From Macrotis lagotis (taxonomy: Eukaryota > Chordata > Mammalia > Peramelemorphia > Peramelidae), in contig NC_133661.1 in assembly GCF_037893015.1 (NCBI RefSeq), positions 186,436,703 to 186,500,702 of the forward strand: a stretch of 64,000 bases of DNA, in the 5' to 3' direction. Numbering within the stretch: position 1 is the first letter of the stretch; each line of letters opens with the position of its first letter. Positions 47,846 to 61,094 of the stretch are shown here, in pieces. The notes beneath the pieces were generated by a model that had not been told where the DNA came from, ran no database searches, and worked only from the letters and a program-made list of their open reading frames with translations. Position numbers and translations under genes: made by a program.

Positions 47846-47899
<54 letters not shown>

Positions 47900-47900
47900 T
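47810..47900. repeat. (CA)n microsatellite with CATA interruptions
   Basis: Follows the L1 3' end directly; about 20 pure CA units at its right half. Confidence 0.93.
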
Positions 47901-49534
47901 CTCACATTTCCCACCCTTTCTCCTCATAGCATATGGCTGATTGTGGACTATCACATCAATATCCATATATGAATATGAAACAACAATAACTAATTATTGA
48001 GGATTGTTTTTGAGTAAACAAGAAATACTTCTTTAACTCCAGGAGAAATAACATATATCTAGGAAAATAAGTAGGGTAGTACAAAAAAAAGGGAAATTTT
48101 TGATATTTCAGTAAAATTTGAAAAAAAAGTTATAGGATTCCCAGGTAACATTGGAAAAGAATTAAATAAGCTCAGAGTAACCAGAGTTAACAGAAAATTT
48201 GATCTTCAAATACAAGACTCAAGAGAAGTATAAAAAAGATAAACTGGAAAGAAGAAAACATTATTCAGCAGGATTAAATTGTATATATTCCTACACAGAA
48301 AGATTGTACTTGTAACTTTTAAAAACTCTCTTTAGTAGGGCAGTTAGGAGAAGTATATCTAGAGACAAAGAAAGTGAATATAAGTTTACTATAATGTGAT
48401 GATACAAAAAATTAAGGGGTGAAAAAAAGAATTGCACTGGGAAAAGAATAGAGGAGGTTGTAGAACAGGCTAAATTATATCATATGAAGAGGTACAAAAG
48501 ACCTATTATAGTAAAGGGAAAGAAGGGAGTGGATAGATACTGAACCTTACTTTCATTGAATTTCATTCAAATAGAAAATAACATAAACACTCAGGTGTAG
48601 AAATTAGAAAAATTAATAGAAATTAAATAATCTAATCTTAAAGAATTTGTAGGTCAAATCACAGAAACAATAATTTTCTCTAAGAGAATGACAATAATGA
48701 AACATCACAACAAAACTTATGATATTCAGCCAAAGCAGTTCCTTAGGAAAAATTTTATATCTCCAAATACTCAGAAGAGTAAAATAGAGAAAGAAGAGAT
48801 CAATGAATTTGGCATGCAACTAAAAAAGAAAGAAAGAAGAACAAATTTAAAATACTCAATTAAATATCAAATTAGAAATTTTGAAAGTCAAAGTAGAGAA
48901 AAATAAAATTACTGGCAAGGGATAGGACAAAAGGAGAGGGAAAAGTATGTATAGACAGGGGAAAAATAGATTTGAGTAAAATAAATAGTAATCATAAGTG
49001 TGAATGTGAATGGGGTGAACTCTTCCATAAAATAGAAATAGATATCAGAGTATATTAAAAACTAGAATCCTACAAAAAAAGTACATTTGAATCAGAGTGA
49101 TACATAAAAGGTAAAGTTAAAAGACTAGAGCAGGATATATTATACTTCAGCTAAAAAAAAGCAGGGGTAACAATCTTGATCTCAGTTAAATCAAAAGGAA
49201 AAACAGATCTAATTAAGAGATAAGAAAATACAACTTGCTACAAGGTACCAAAGACAATGAAAGCATTTCAGTATAAACATATATACACCAAGTGGTCTTG
49301 CATTCAAATTCTTAGAGGAGAAGTTAAATAGTTTAAAGGAACAAATAGACAGAAAAGCTATACCAGTGATGGACCTCAATACCCTCTCTCAGAGCTAGAT
49401 AAATCTAACCAGAAATAAAGAGAAAAGTTAAGGAGTTAAATAGAGGTTTTAAAAAGTCAAATATGATAGACTTCTGGAGAAAACTGATTGAGGTTAAAAT
49501 ATTTAAATATCTTTTTCTCAGTGGTACATGACTC

Positions 49535-49539
<5 letters not shown>

Positions 49540-49580
<41 letters not shown>
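49540..49580. repeat. (CA)n microsatellite
   Basis: About 20 CA units inside the L1 endonuclease-region sequence. Confidence 0.95.
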
Positions 49581-49582
<2 letters not shown>

Positions 49583-51156
49583 CTCCGTATTAGGGCATAA
49601 AAATGTTACAATATAATGCAGAAATGCAAAAATATTTAAATGCAAACTTTTCATAACAGAATGCAATAAAAATTATGTGGAATGAAGGAATCTTTCCATG
49701 GAAAGACAGATTAAAAATTAATAGAAAACTAAATAATCTAATCATAAAGAATGTGTGGGTCAAATCACAGAAACAATAATTTCATCAAAAAAGAATGACA
49801 ATAATGAAACAACATAAGAAAACTTATGATGTGCAGCCAAAGCAGCTCTTAGGAAAAATTTTATATCTTTGGAGATACTTTAGAGATACTTACATCAATA
49901 AAATAGAGAAAGAAGAGATCAGTGAATTTGGCATGCAATTTAAAAAGAAAGCAAAAGAACAAATTTAAAATACCCAATTAAATACTGATTTAGAAATTTT
50001 GAAAGTCAAAGGAGAGGCAAAATAAAATTGAAAGTAAAAAGACTATTTAAACTTATAAATAAAACAAGAGCAACTTTTATGAATAAAAACATTAAAAATA
50101 GATAAAACTTTGGTTAATTTGACTAAAAAAGAAGAAAATTCAAATTACCAGTCTCAAAAATAAAAAGGGTGAATAAATAGGAAATTAAAACACCAAAGAG
50201 GAAATTATGCCAATAATTAGTGGCTATTTTCCCTAATTGTATGCCAATATCTACTAATCTAAGTGAAATGGATGAATATTTACAAAAATATATTTTGCTA
50301 GATTAACAGAAGAAATAAAATGCTCAACACTATATTTTAAAAAGAACATTGAACAAATCATTGAACTCCCTAAGAAAAAATCCCCAACATCAGAGGGATT
50401 TATAAATGAATTCTACCAAACATTTAAAGAACAATTAATTGTAAGACTACATAAACTATTTGGGAAAATAGACAAAGAAGTCTTACCAAATTTCCTTTTA
50501 TGTCATAAATATGGTGCTGATACCTAAACCAGAAAGAGCCAAACAGAGAAAGAAAATTTCTTTAATGAATATGACAATTTATCATGAAGATAACAGACTA
50601 TGACTAGGTAAGATTTATACCTGGAATACAGTGTTGACTTAATATTGGGAAAACTCTCAGCATAATTGACCATATCTATAACAAAACTAACAGAATTGAT
50701 AAAAAAAAAAAGTAGAATCAATTGGGGAATGGCTGAACAAGTTGTGTTATATGAATCTAATGGAATATTATTAATACTATAAGAAATGATGAGCAGGCAG
50801 ATTTCAGAAAACCTGTAAAATCTTATATTAACTGATGCTGAGTGAAGTGAGTAAAATCAGGAGAATATTGTATACAGTAACAACAATATTATGCAATGAT
50901 CAAGTATGATAGACTTAGCTCTTCTCTGCAGTATAATGATCCAAGACAATTAAAAACACTAAAGACCAGAGGAATAAATGGAGTTTTCCTTAAAATGATA
51001 AGTAATATCTACCTAAAATATCAGCAAGCATTACATGCAATGGAAATAAGTTAGATGCTTTCCCCATAAGATCAAGGTTGAAACAAGGGTGTTCATTATC
51101 AACACTACGATTCAAAATTGTACTACAAATGTCAGCTTTAGAAATGAGAGAAAAAG

Positions 51157-52030
51157 TCTTTCCCCTTCTCTCAAGATGGTGGACAAAAACCCCCAAAACC
51201 TCCAAAGGAAAAGAAGGTCAAAAAGGATAAAAAGGAAAGAAAGGCCAAAAAGGAAGATGGGGCTGAAAAGGTGGTGAAAAAACCTCGAAAGCACTGCAGT
51301 AGAAGCCCAGTCCTGGCCCAAGGGATCGGCAGATACTCCAGGTCTGCAATGTATTCCCGCAGAGCCATGTACAAGCGGAAATATGCTGCACCAAAAAAAC
51401 CGGATTGAAAGGAAAAAGGTGCCTGCTACTATCTCAAAGCCAGTTGGAGGAAAATGGAGGAAACCGTGTAGTAAAGATTTGCAGAATGCCCAGGTATTTC
51501 CCTACTGAAGATGTGCCGAGAAAATTCCTAAAGCATGGCAAAAAACCCTTCAGCCAGCATGTGAGTGATTATGCTCACTGGTTGCCACAGGGACAAGCAT
51601 GTGGTTTTCCTGAAGCGGCTGGCTAGTGGTTTGTTACTGGTTGACTGGACCTCTGACTATCAATCGTGTTCCTCTACGAAGGACCCATCAGAAATTTGTC
51701 ATTGCCACCTCTACCAGGGTTAACCTTTCTGGTGTAAAAATTCCAAACCATCTTACTGATGCTTACTTTAAGAAGAAGAGACTCCGTAATTCCAGACACC
51801 AAGAGGAGAGATTTTTGACACAGAGAAAGAGAAATATGAGATTACAGAGCAGAGCAAGGCTGATCAGAAAGCAGCGAACTCTCAGCTCCTGCCCTAAATC
51901 AAGAAAATTCCTCAGCTCCGCGGCTACCTGTTTTCTGTATTCTCTCCCTCCAATGGAGTTTATCCTCACAAATTGGTGTTTTAAATGTCTTGCAGAGAAC
52001 TCTTATTAAAATATTTGGAATAGCAAAAAT
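51157..52030 (+). pseudogene. RPL6: Processed pseudogene of ribosomal protein L6 (eL6)
   Basis: Intronless copy: pyrimidine-rich 5' UTR remnant (TCTTTCCCCTTCTCTCAAG), ATG at 51176, and TAA at 51982-51984 after HKLVF. Recognisable blocks include [61 protein letters not shown] and [12 protein letters not shown]. The blocks lie in different frames and an in-frame TGA follows the first, so several indels have destroyed it. Flanked by target duplications AAATGAGAGAAAAAG (51142-51156) and AAATGATAGAAAAAG (52031-52045). The poly(A) tail has eroded to a short A-rich stretch. L1-mediated retroposition into the surrounding L1. Confidence 0.95.
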
Positions 52031-54135
52031 AAATGATAGAAAAAGAAATTGAAGGAATTAGAATAGACTATGAGAAAACAAATTCACTACTTACAGATGA
52101 TATGATGGTAAACTTAGAGAATCAATTAAAAACTACTTGAAGCAATTAATAACTTTAGCAAAGTCGTGAGATATAAAATAAACCCACATAAATCATTAGC
52201 ACTTCAATAAGTTACCAACAACATCCAGCAACAAGAGATAGAAAGAAAAATTCCTTTTTAAATAATCATAGATAATATAAAAATATTTGGAAAACTATGT
52301 GCCAAGACAAAACCAGGAACTATATAAACACAATTAAAGAAATTTTTCACACAAATACAGTCTTATCTAAACAACTGGAAAATATTGGTTGCTCATAGGT
52401 AGGCCAAATTAAAATAAAAAGGGACAATTCTACCCAAATTAATTACTTATTTAACATCCTATCATTGAAACTGCCAAAAATTATTTTATAGTTAGAAAAA
52501 ATAATGTTAAAATTCATTTGGAAGAACAAAAAGTTAAGCTATCAAAGAAATTAATGAAAAAAATTCAAAAGAAGATGGTCTAGCTCTACCAGACATAAAA
52601 CTTTATTATAAAGTCATAATCATCAAAACTATGTGGTACAGGCTAAGAAATAGCATGATAGATCAATGGAATAGATTATATACATAAAACATAGTAGTAA
52701 ATGACTATTTACTTTTTTGATAAACTGAACAATTTCAACTTCTAGGAAAAGAATTCACTATCTAACAAAACCTGCTAGGAAAATTAGAAAAATGGTATAA
52801 CAGAACCTAGCCATAGATCAACATCTCATACCCTATACCAAGATAAACTCAAAATGAGTCCATAAAGGGTGATACCATAAGTTAATTAGATGAGCAAGAA
52901 ATCATTTACCTGTCAGATCAATGGAGAAGGGATAAATTTATGTCCAAACAAGAGTTAGAGAACATTATGAAATGCAAAATGGCTAATTTTGGTTACATTA
53001 AATTAAAAAGGTTTTATACAAACAAAACCAATGCACACAAGATTAGGAAGAAGACAGAAAACTGAAAAATAATTTTTTCAGCAAGTGTTTTTGATAAAGG
53101 CCTCATTCCTCAAATGTATAAATAACTGCATCAAATTTATGCTAATACATTCCCCAATTGATAAATGGTCAAAGAATATGAACTGGTAGTTTTCAGATGA
53201 AATTAAAGCCATCTATAGTCATATGAAAAACTGTTCTAAATCACTATTGATTACAGAAATATAAATTAAAATAACTCTGAGGTACTGCCTCTCTCCTATC
53301 AGATTGGCTAACATGAAAGAAAAGGAAAATAATAAATGTTGGAGAAGAGTGGGAAAGTCTGATACACTAATGCATTGTGGAGATCTGAACTGATTCAGCT
53401 GGAGTGCAATTTGGAACTATGCCCAAAGAGCTGTAACATTGTTCATATTCTTCAATCCAGTAATACTAGTACTTGGTTTGTATCCCAAAGAGATCATAAA
53501 AAGGGGGAAAGAACTCACAACTCACAGAAATATTTATAGCAAATATAAATGATGGTGGCAAAGAATTGGAAACTGAGGAAATGTCCATCAATTGGGGAAT
53601 GGCTGAACAAGTCGTGTTATATGAATGTAATGGAATACTATTGTGCTATAAGAAATAATGAGCAGGCAGATGTCAGAAAAACCTGGTGCTGAGTGAAATG
53701 AGTAGAACCAGGAGAACATTGTTTACAGTAACAGCAATATTGTGTGATGATCAAATAAGGTAGACTTAGCTCTTCTCTGCAGTATAATGATCCAAGACAA
53801 TTCCAAAGGAATTGTGATGGAAAGTGTTATCAACATATAGAGAAATAAATATGGAAGCTGAATGCAGATTGAAGGATAATATTTTCATTTTTAAAAATTT
53901 TTTTATTTTTCTTTATCATGGTTTTCCCTTTTATTCCGAGTCTTCTTTCACATGATTAATATAGAAATATATTTAACATGATTGTACATGTATAACATAG
54001 CAGATTGCTTGTGTCTTAGCAGGAAGGAAGGAAGAAAGGAAGGGAGAAAAATCTGAAACTAAAAATCTTACAGAAATAAATGTTAAAAGCTACCTTTACA
54101 TATGATTGGGGGGAAATGGTATTAAGTGCAAAAAA

Positions 54136-55361
54136 AAACCTCAAACTTGGAAAAAAATTATACTTAACAGTATCCTTAGGTCTTCTGATTGTTTCATCCT
54201 TTCCAAGGCTGGCACAAGATATAAATTATGATCTCTGGCCACTCTGACTACTCAGAATATCTTCATATCTACATATATGACTGTGTATGTATAGGATTGT
54301 ATATTTGTTCTGATCCACAAACTTGCCCACACATTTGAATCTGAGTGTCTCATTGTTAGTTTAAACTTTACATAACCCTAAACCATTTCATTGTCCTTAC
54401 CTCCCACCCCTCCCCAAACTAATTTTTTTTCAGACTTGTCTGAGTTTATCAATGGTAACCTTTTCAACCTGGTTGCTCATGTTCAAAACACTGAAGTTAT
54501 CTTTGACTCTTTCTTTTCCATCACCACCAATATCTAATTAGCTGTCAAGTCCTGGGTAGTCTGTCAACAAAATCTCACATTCTACTTTCTTTTCCTCGTG
54601 CTATCACCACAGTACAAATTTTCAATACCTCTTTCCTAGACTACTACAATGACTTTCCAGATAGGCTTACTGTCTCTGTCCTTTCTCCTTCCATTTCATC
54701 CTTCACACTAATGATTTTTTAAAATGTTTCATTATTAGTAAGTCTACAAAAATTTATTAAGCACTGACTATGTTCATGTCTCTGTGCTCAGTTGAGACAA
54801 AACACTATGTCTGTCCTCAGTGCACTCCCATGTGAGACAAATTCAGTCTAAATGGAAAGTAATTATTATTGAACCCTTTATTTTTCCATTAAACATTTCT
54901 GTATATACCTCCTCTTGCCATTTCTCAAATTTAAACTTCCTTTTTAGCCAAAAGTTTATGCAATGTCCTGCATAGTGGTAGCTAGTTTTTTTGGTCTAAC
55001 AGGAATATATTTCATTATCTCTTCTCTGATATCATTATTAGCTTTTTAATTATTTATAGCAAATTAATATAAATTAATTTTTCTTATTCATAGATTTTAT
55101 CAAATCCTTCCATAGCTCAAAATCTATTGACCCCCCCTCAAAATTTTTTGTTTGAGATCTTATTGCCTACTAAATATAATTTAAATAGATAATATATTGT
55201 AGAGTTTGCATTTAAGGTATCTTAAACCCAAAGACAAACTAAATTACTTGCCCTGCACACAGACATATCAACTCCTCTCCAATTACTATACATTTTCCCT
55301 TTTTCTCTAATTAGAATGTCTCTCCCTTTCCCACACATTCTTTAAAAATGATGACAAATGG
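54136..55361. other. Non-coding stretch
   Basis: A fragment of the ancient repeat seen at 43 kb occurs near 54740-54860 (TTTATTAAGCACTGACTATG). No gene. Confidence 0.4.
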
Positions 55362-55514
55362 GGGTGGCTAGGAGGTTCAGTGGATAGAGCACCCGCCCAG
55401 GAGTCAGTAGTACCTGAGTTCAAATCCAGCCTCAGACACTTAATAATTACCTAGCTGTGTGGCATTGGGGTAAGCCACTTAACTTCATTGCCTTGCAAAA
55501 AACCTAAAAAAAAA
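55362..55514 (+). mobile_element. tRNA-derived marsupial SINE
   Basis: Near-consensus plus-strand copy ending in an A-tail. The target duplication is not clear. Confidence 0.92.
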
Positions 55515-57179
55515 TGAACACAATGTCATGTCTTCCCTAAAACCTCCCCTCATCCCCCAGTCAGAAATAATCATTCCTTCTAGAGAACTAGTGTAACATT
55601 GGAAGGGGGAGACATTTCTTTAATGAATTTGACTAGAAGTAATAAATTTATTTAGTGAATTTAGTAAATAATAATGACGATGAAATTTAATATTTAATGA
55701 ACAAAATGCCCTATTTTGTATAATAGTCATTTCTTTGTGTCTCATTAAATTTTAGGCTCCACAAAGGCAGGAATTCTGTCTTATTTATTTTGTATATTCC
55801 ATAGTGTAACTCTTAGCATCCTGTATACCACAAGTTCTTTATAAATATCTGTAATAGATCTTAATCAAATAGAAACAATCACTGAAATATTGTGAGTAGA
55901 TAAGGAGTCAAAGGGAGAACGGGAGTCTAAGGAAAGGACTTCATAGCATGCTTGCTTTGAGGCTGATGGGTATCATCTACAAATATTAGGGAAGAAGGAT
56001 TCCACATCCATCCTTAGTAATCCAAAACTGTGTTTTACTATAGAATTCCACATCTGTGTTAGACAGAAGCTTATATAAGATCAATGAAACAGAGTTAAAA
56101 AAAAAACTTGATGACTTTAGAAAAAGGATAAAGCAGTTTTTCTCTCCTATCTTAGCAGAGAGACAGTGGTCTTACATTTTCAGACATTACCAATGCATTG
56201 ATTTATTTTACCTGACTAATCTCACTTTCAGGGGAGAAGAGAAGGTTGAAATGACTTCTGTATCTCTTTCTAGTAACCTAGAAGTGCCTTAAAACCCTTG
56301 ATTAGGGAGGACTTCCTGTAAATGGCTTTGAACTGTGACTTATTACAGTTATCCTTTCTACAATGAGGGGTTGGGAGAGTAGCAATCCCTTAATCTAGAA
56401 AATCTATGTAGACATTTTTGGCCTTCCCTTTGTATCAGAGAAGAATAATGAAATTTTTTCTTTTTCTTTCAGAGGTTTTTACAGTACATTATTGAAATTT
56501 TGGGGGTGTTTGGTCATAAATGCTATGTCATCTACTGGACTTCATGTGTCATATGGCTTCTATAAAATTCTTCCTAAATTTCCATTTAATTTCTTATGCC
56601 AACTTGCATAAGTAGCTACAATAGGAAAGTCACTATGTGGAAGGGATAAGGTATTATATACATATATATATATATGATTATAATTATGGTATTGTTGTTG
56701 TATTCACTTCTTCAAAACCCTCTTCCCTTCCTTCCACACCAAGACATTTTTGTACTCTGAAGAAGATTTACTACCAATTCCTGACCTCCAAATTAATTTG
56801 TCTTCTTGCACACATCACAACTTCTCAGCTGTGGATGAAGTAACTTAGTCTGGAAAATTCTAGCCTTCAGAGGCAGCTGGAGAACTTAAGGGAAAAAAAA
56901 CTCATTGCTTATGATAGCATTTGGGCCAGGAGCCCAAATGTTTGAGCAACAAATTAAATTTACAGGCAATACAATGAAATGCATGCCTTTTTGCTTCAGA
57001 GTTAATTATCCCTCAAACAAGACTTTCACATCAGAAATTTCTGTTATTCTATTAATTGCTGGGTCATGCTGATCTTGAGGTCAGTCATGACCCCCTTAGT
57101 TGATGTTGAATGCTTTATTATGCAACACATGTGGTTCTAGAATAACAGCTGATGTTTGTAGTATAATGATAATTACAAT
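55515..57179. other. Non-coding stretch
   Basis: A short TA-rich tract occurs at 56658-56676. A 78-codon open frame (56056-56292) has no recognisable content. No gene. Confidence 0.4.
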
Positions 57180-58000
57180 ATCATTCAGAATGTTTTCTTA
57201 GCAAAAATACTGAAATTCTTTGCCATTTCCTTCTTTTTTGCCATCACAAGAGTTGATATAAATATTTTGTACAAATTGGTCCTTTTCCTTTTTTAAAAAA
57301 ATCTCTTTGATAATACCTAATAGTGGTAATATGAAGTCAAAGGGTATGCACAATTTTATACCATTTCAGGCATAGTTAAAAATGACTCTCTAGATTGGTT
57401 GGAGTTCTCCCAATAGTACATAAGAGTACTTATATTTGTATATCTTCTATAGCATTTGGCATTTTCTGTTTCTGTTTTTTTAGCTAATCTACTGTGTAAG
57501 ATGGTACTCTAGAGTTGATTTGAATTTCCCTAATTACCAGTGATTTACAGCATTTTTATAGAACTACTGATAGATTTGATTTCTTCCTCCAAAAAAACTG
57601 CCTTTTTGTATCATTTAATGATTTAAAAATTGAAACACGGCTCTTATTTTTAATGAATTTGAGTCGATCCCTTATTTATTGATTTGAAAAATGAAACTTT
57701 TATCAGAGAAATGTGCTGTGAAGTCCCACTTCCCTCGGTTTCCTTCTTTCCATCTAAATTTGTCTCCATTGGGTTTGTTTGTGTAAAAAAATTCAAATTT
57801 AATGAAATGAAAATTACCCATTTTACCTCCCATGATCCTCTCAGTCTATCATTTGGTCATTAACTCTTCACCTATCCACAGGTTTAAGAAGTAATTCCCC
57901 CCAAATTCCCCTGATTTGCCCATATTAATATGTCTAAATCATGCAAACTTAACTTCTCTGAACTTTGGGCATCTCATTTCAAAAAGGGATAATGCCTATA
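57180..58000 (-). mobile_element. Old L1 remnant
   Basis: Minus-strand L1 3' portion; plus-strand phrases such as AAGTCAAAGGGTATGCACAA match the ORF2 C-terminal region of the other copies. Diverged. Confidence 0.6.
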
Positions 58001-59854
58001 ATGATGATTTGAGAAATTAATAGAGATTTTTGAGAGATTCAGAAAAAACATAACAATGTTAAATTCTTATGTAAATGTCAACTGTATTATTATTGTTCTC
58101 ATTGTCTTTTTCATTGATATTGAGATAATAGATGAATTCTATATTTTAGACTAGTGATCCATAAGACTCAATGCAAATATATGGGAAGCAACATCAAAAA
58201 GCTGTTCCTGAACTTTGCTATCTCCCAACATTGCCTATGGTACTTGGGATGTAGATGATTGAAACTGCATGTGCCATACAGAACTTATTGTATTAGAAGG
58301 CTTAAGATCCAGGAGAAATAGTATAGCCAACACTATCCCTACCCTGTAATTACACCAAGGTCAAAGCTCTTAGTGAATATTGGGTATTTATTCACAGACA
58401 TATTTCATTCAAGGGAAGTTCACATCCCCTTGCTACAATGGCATTTTGATTATGGAATTGACATTGTGTCCATTCCCAGAGTTTCATTAAGGCCAGAATG
58501 AGATGAACTGAAACAGGAAGAAACTTGAGACAGGTAGACCAACCAGAAGGTTTTTTTTAATAGTCCAGGTATGAGATGATTTGAGCCTGCACTAGAGTGG
58601 TGGCAGCATACAGACAGAAGAGGGGTTACATGAGAAAAGGAAAATTCTTGGTGTCAGATCAAACAAATTACCTCCTTCTCAAAGGAAAGGAGGGAGGTAA
58701 ATGTCCATCTCTTTTTTACCCAGGGCCAAGAATGATTATTATGGCGTTAGAACATTTGGTTTCATTTTAGTGTTGGTTTTGCTTATTAGAGCCATTAAAC
58801 ATATTGTTTTCCTGGCTCTATTTGCTTTACTCTTATCAATCCATGCTAATCTTCTTGTTTCTGCAGATTCCTTATAATCATATTTATTATGGCACAATAG
58901 TAATCCATAATATTCATATTTCATAATTTGTTCATTCCCCAATTGATTGGTGTCATATTTCGGGTGCTGGGGTTTAGATAGCTCTTTGTCTAGATAGATG
59001 AATAGACAAGCAGGTAGGTATCACTTAGCCTCTTGCCAAATTAATGTCCAAAAGAATGTTCATCTGAAAGGAAAAGAAGATAGCCTTGGCTTCCAGCCCT
59101 ATGATTGCATATAGTCACTATTAAATAAAAATATAAAGAGAGAATATTCCCCATCTGAGACTTCTAATTTCCAACTCTCCTGCTCCAATGATGGTTCTGT
59201 GCAACTATGGGACCCAGTGATTGGCCACTAGCTTGTCTAGTTTGTTGGTCATCAAAGTGCAGTAAGCACAGTAGTTGCTGTGGTGAGAAAGAAATGGAGT
59301 AGTGGGCATCATGAAGAGGAAAGGATCATGGAGGAGGTGGGGGAGGTGGGGGAGCTATACTCTGCTGGAAGACTCTAGATTTGCAATGCTAAAGTATAAT
59401 TGGGACAATTAAGTGTCCTGAATATTTTGTATGTATAGGTTTCAAAGATATCTGTTAGCTGTTAAGTGAACATTTATTAAACATCTATTATGTACCAGAG
59501 CCTGAGCTAAGATCTGGGAATTTAAGAGAAGCAAAAGATCCTCTCTGCTGTCTTGGAGCTCACAATCCAATGGACTGTGAGCTGCTTTGGCTAGGATAGG
59601 GAGGTATAGGTGGCAAGGGTCTGTAAAAATGTGAAGAAATGCTTCCAGAGAGGAAGAGTGATACATCAGAATTGAACTTATTAAATTATTTTGGTGAGCC
59701 CACTTATCTCCCTAGATTTGTTCATATCACTTAAGCTTAAAAATCTAATTCTTTCTCTTCTCCTGCAATGGGTGTGGATGGGAGACAAGCTGTGACAAAG
59801 CCCACACTCACTGGCTCTCAGCAAAAAACCTTGATTTTCATGTGGGGGTGGGGT
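58001..59854. other. Non-coding stretch before the second TEP1 block
   Basis: Includes an L1 minus-strand scrap at about 58740-58960 and ancient-repeat fragments at about 58490-58640 and 59450-59600. No TEP1 exon earlier than exon K was found. Confidence 0.45.
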
Positions 59855-59985
59855 GGAGCAGGAGGAGCAAATGGTATCTGTGGTCAGAGATGGAGTGCTA
59901 AAAATGTGGGCCCTTCAAAGTATGGAGCTGACAAGCATTCTTGCCCATTCTGGCTACTGTGTAGCCACCCAAGAGACTCATACAG
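59855..59985 (+). pseudogene. TEP1: TEP1 exon K (WD40)
   Basis: Frame with VSVVRDGVLKMWAL and MELTSILAHSG, ending at donor GTGACA. The left edge is unclear: the expected acceptor position reads CTGCAA rather than an AG, and upstream WD40 match fades. Confidence 0.8.
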
Positions 59986-60066
59986 GTGACAGAACTTCCT
60001 CCCTCCCTCCCTTTCCTTCTCTTTCTTGACCCTCTGACCTCCTTCCTCCAACATCTCCATCTCTCA

Positions 60067-60147
60067 TCAACTGGTCAGCCTGGGTCAGAGCTCTTGGTAA
60101 TAACCACTGGACTAGATGGAGCCACACGGCTGTGGCATCCACTGTTG
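60067..60147 (+). pseudogene. TEP1: TEP1 exon L (WD40)
   Basis: Open: GQPGSELLVITTGLDGATRL followed by WHPLL, donor GTAAGT. No AG is seen immediately upstream; the nearest lies inside the conserved segment, so the acceptor appears lost. Confidence 0.9.
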
Positions 60148-60232
60148 GTAAGTCTCCCAGTGAAAGAGGAAAGAGGAAAAACTATCATGAACTGCCCATT
60201 GACTTCCTTCCCCATCTCTGCTTCCCCTACAG

Positions 60233-60359
60233 TTGTTTCACACACATACTCCTCTAGGATATAGTAGTCCAGTCATTTCAGCGGCAGCCTCAGAGTCCTT
60301 GAGTCTGATGCTGACTGCCTCCAGAGATGACTCAGTGAGGCTCTGACTGGGAGAGTTAG
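60233..60359 (+). pseudogene. TEP1: TEP1 exon M (WD40) with stop
   Basis: Acceptor CCCTACAG. LMLTASRDDSVRL is followed by TGA (60344-60346) exactly where a conserved WD40 Trp codon (TGG) is expected: a single G-to-A change. Confidence 0.92.
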
Positions 60360-60673
60360 GTGGGAGTTTGTGACTAAGGAAAAAACTTGGATCACTTCTC
60401 ATTCCTTCTCCAGTCCTACATTATTAGCAGATACATTTCTATGAATTACTGATGTGCTTGTTAAATTGCTACCTTTTGACCCTACAGACATTCCCCAGTA
60501 AGCACTCAGCCAGTCCCCTGACAAGTACATTCCCCAAAATGTAGTTTGATGTGCTGATTGTTAAAACTGTTTTTTCACTAGAGCCAACATTACCTGTTGT
60601 GAATGAATAAATTTTGCCCGTCTGTGCTGACTTTGTATCTTGTTCTTGCTCTATTGAAACCTCCCCTCATTAG

Positions 60674-60819
60674 GGGAGACACAGTTATTACCATTACTGC
60701 TGAGATATTCACAGCCATTACTGCTGTGACATGAACCAGATGGTTCCCTGGAAGTGTCTGGCAGCCAGGCTGGGGAACTGATCCTATGGCAGGAGGCCAA
60801 AGCTGTAACTAGAGCCCAA
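60674..60819 (+). pseudogene. TEP1: TEP1 exon N (WD40) with frameshift
   Basis: AITAV is in one frame, then PDGSLEVSGSQAGELILWQE in another. The break is near 60729-60737 (ACATGAACC), consistent with loss of one base and creating a TGA. The donor GTGAGT is intact. A CCATTACTGCTG duplication lies at the start. Confidence 0.9.
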
Positions 60820-60972
60820 GTGAGTAGGAATAGCTTCAATTTTACCGGGGCCTCACCTGGAGCTTAGTCTTCAGTACAGTGCCCTAGAAAATAGACTGTG
60901 ACTGTATTTGATAGGGAGGCTGGGTGGGGAGGCTGGGCCAAGACATTGAGTCTACCTTGTGATCTATCCCAG

Positions 60973-61094
60973 GCCCCCAGTTGAGTCAGTGCCCTGCCCT
61001 GGTCCTTTCCACAAATCTTCTTTGCCCTGATCAATGACAGAAACCTCAGCAAGTGGCAAATGGAAAAGAAGGGTCTAATGTCCAACATTTTCAG
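60973..61094 (+). pseudogene. TEP1: TEP1 exon O (WD40) with stop
   Basis: Acceptor TATCCCAG. Frame APS, TGA (60982-60984), then VSALPW and FFALINDRNLSKWQMEKKG. It ends in phase 2 at GTGAAC and joins exon P in frame. Confidence 0.88.

Larger units (their letters stand above)
48050..54135 (+). mobile_element. L1 LINE spanning inter-ORF region to 3' end, with insertions and rearrangements
   Basis: Plus-strand L1: inter-ORF region (48050-48595), ORF2 endonuclease region (48915-49510), linker and RT (49580-51155, 52046-52700), C-terminal region and 3' UTR ending near 54135. It is older than the 45-kb copy, and all frames are broken. It contains an RPL6 retropseudogene (51157-52030), a CA microsatellite, and two displaced L1 segments (48595-48910 and 50718-50950). 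Confidence 0.82.

Noticed and set aside
51176..52009. RPL6 as a functional ribosomal protein gene
   Set aside because: Intronless, flanked by target duplications and split over several frames; a processed pseudogene.
59768..59854. Extension of TEP1 exon K upstream to the first ATG
   Set aside because: The expected acceptor is degraded and the translation does not align convincingly with the preceding WD40 segment.
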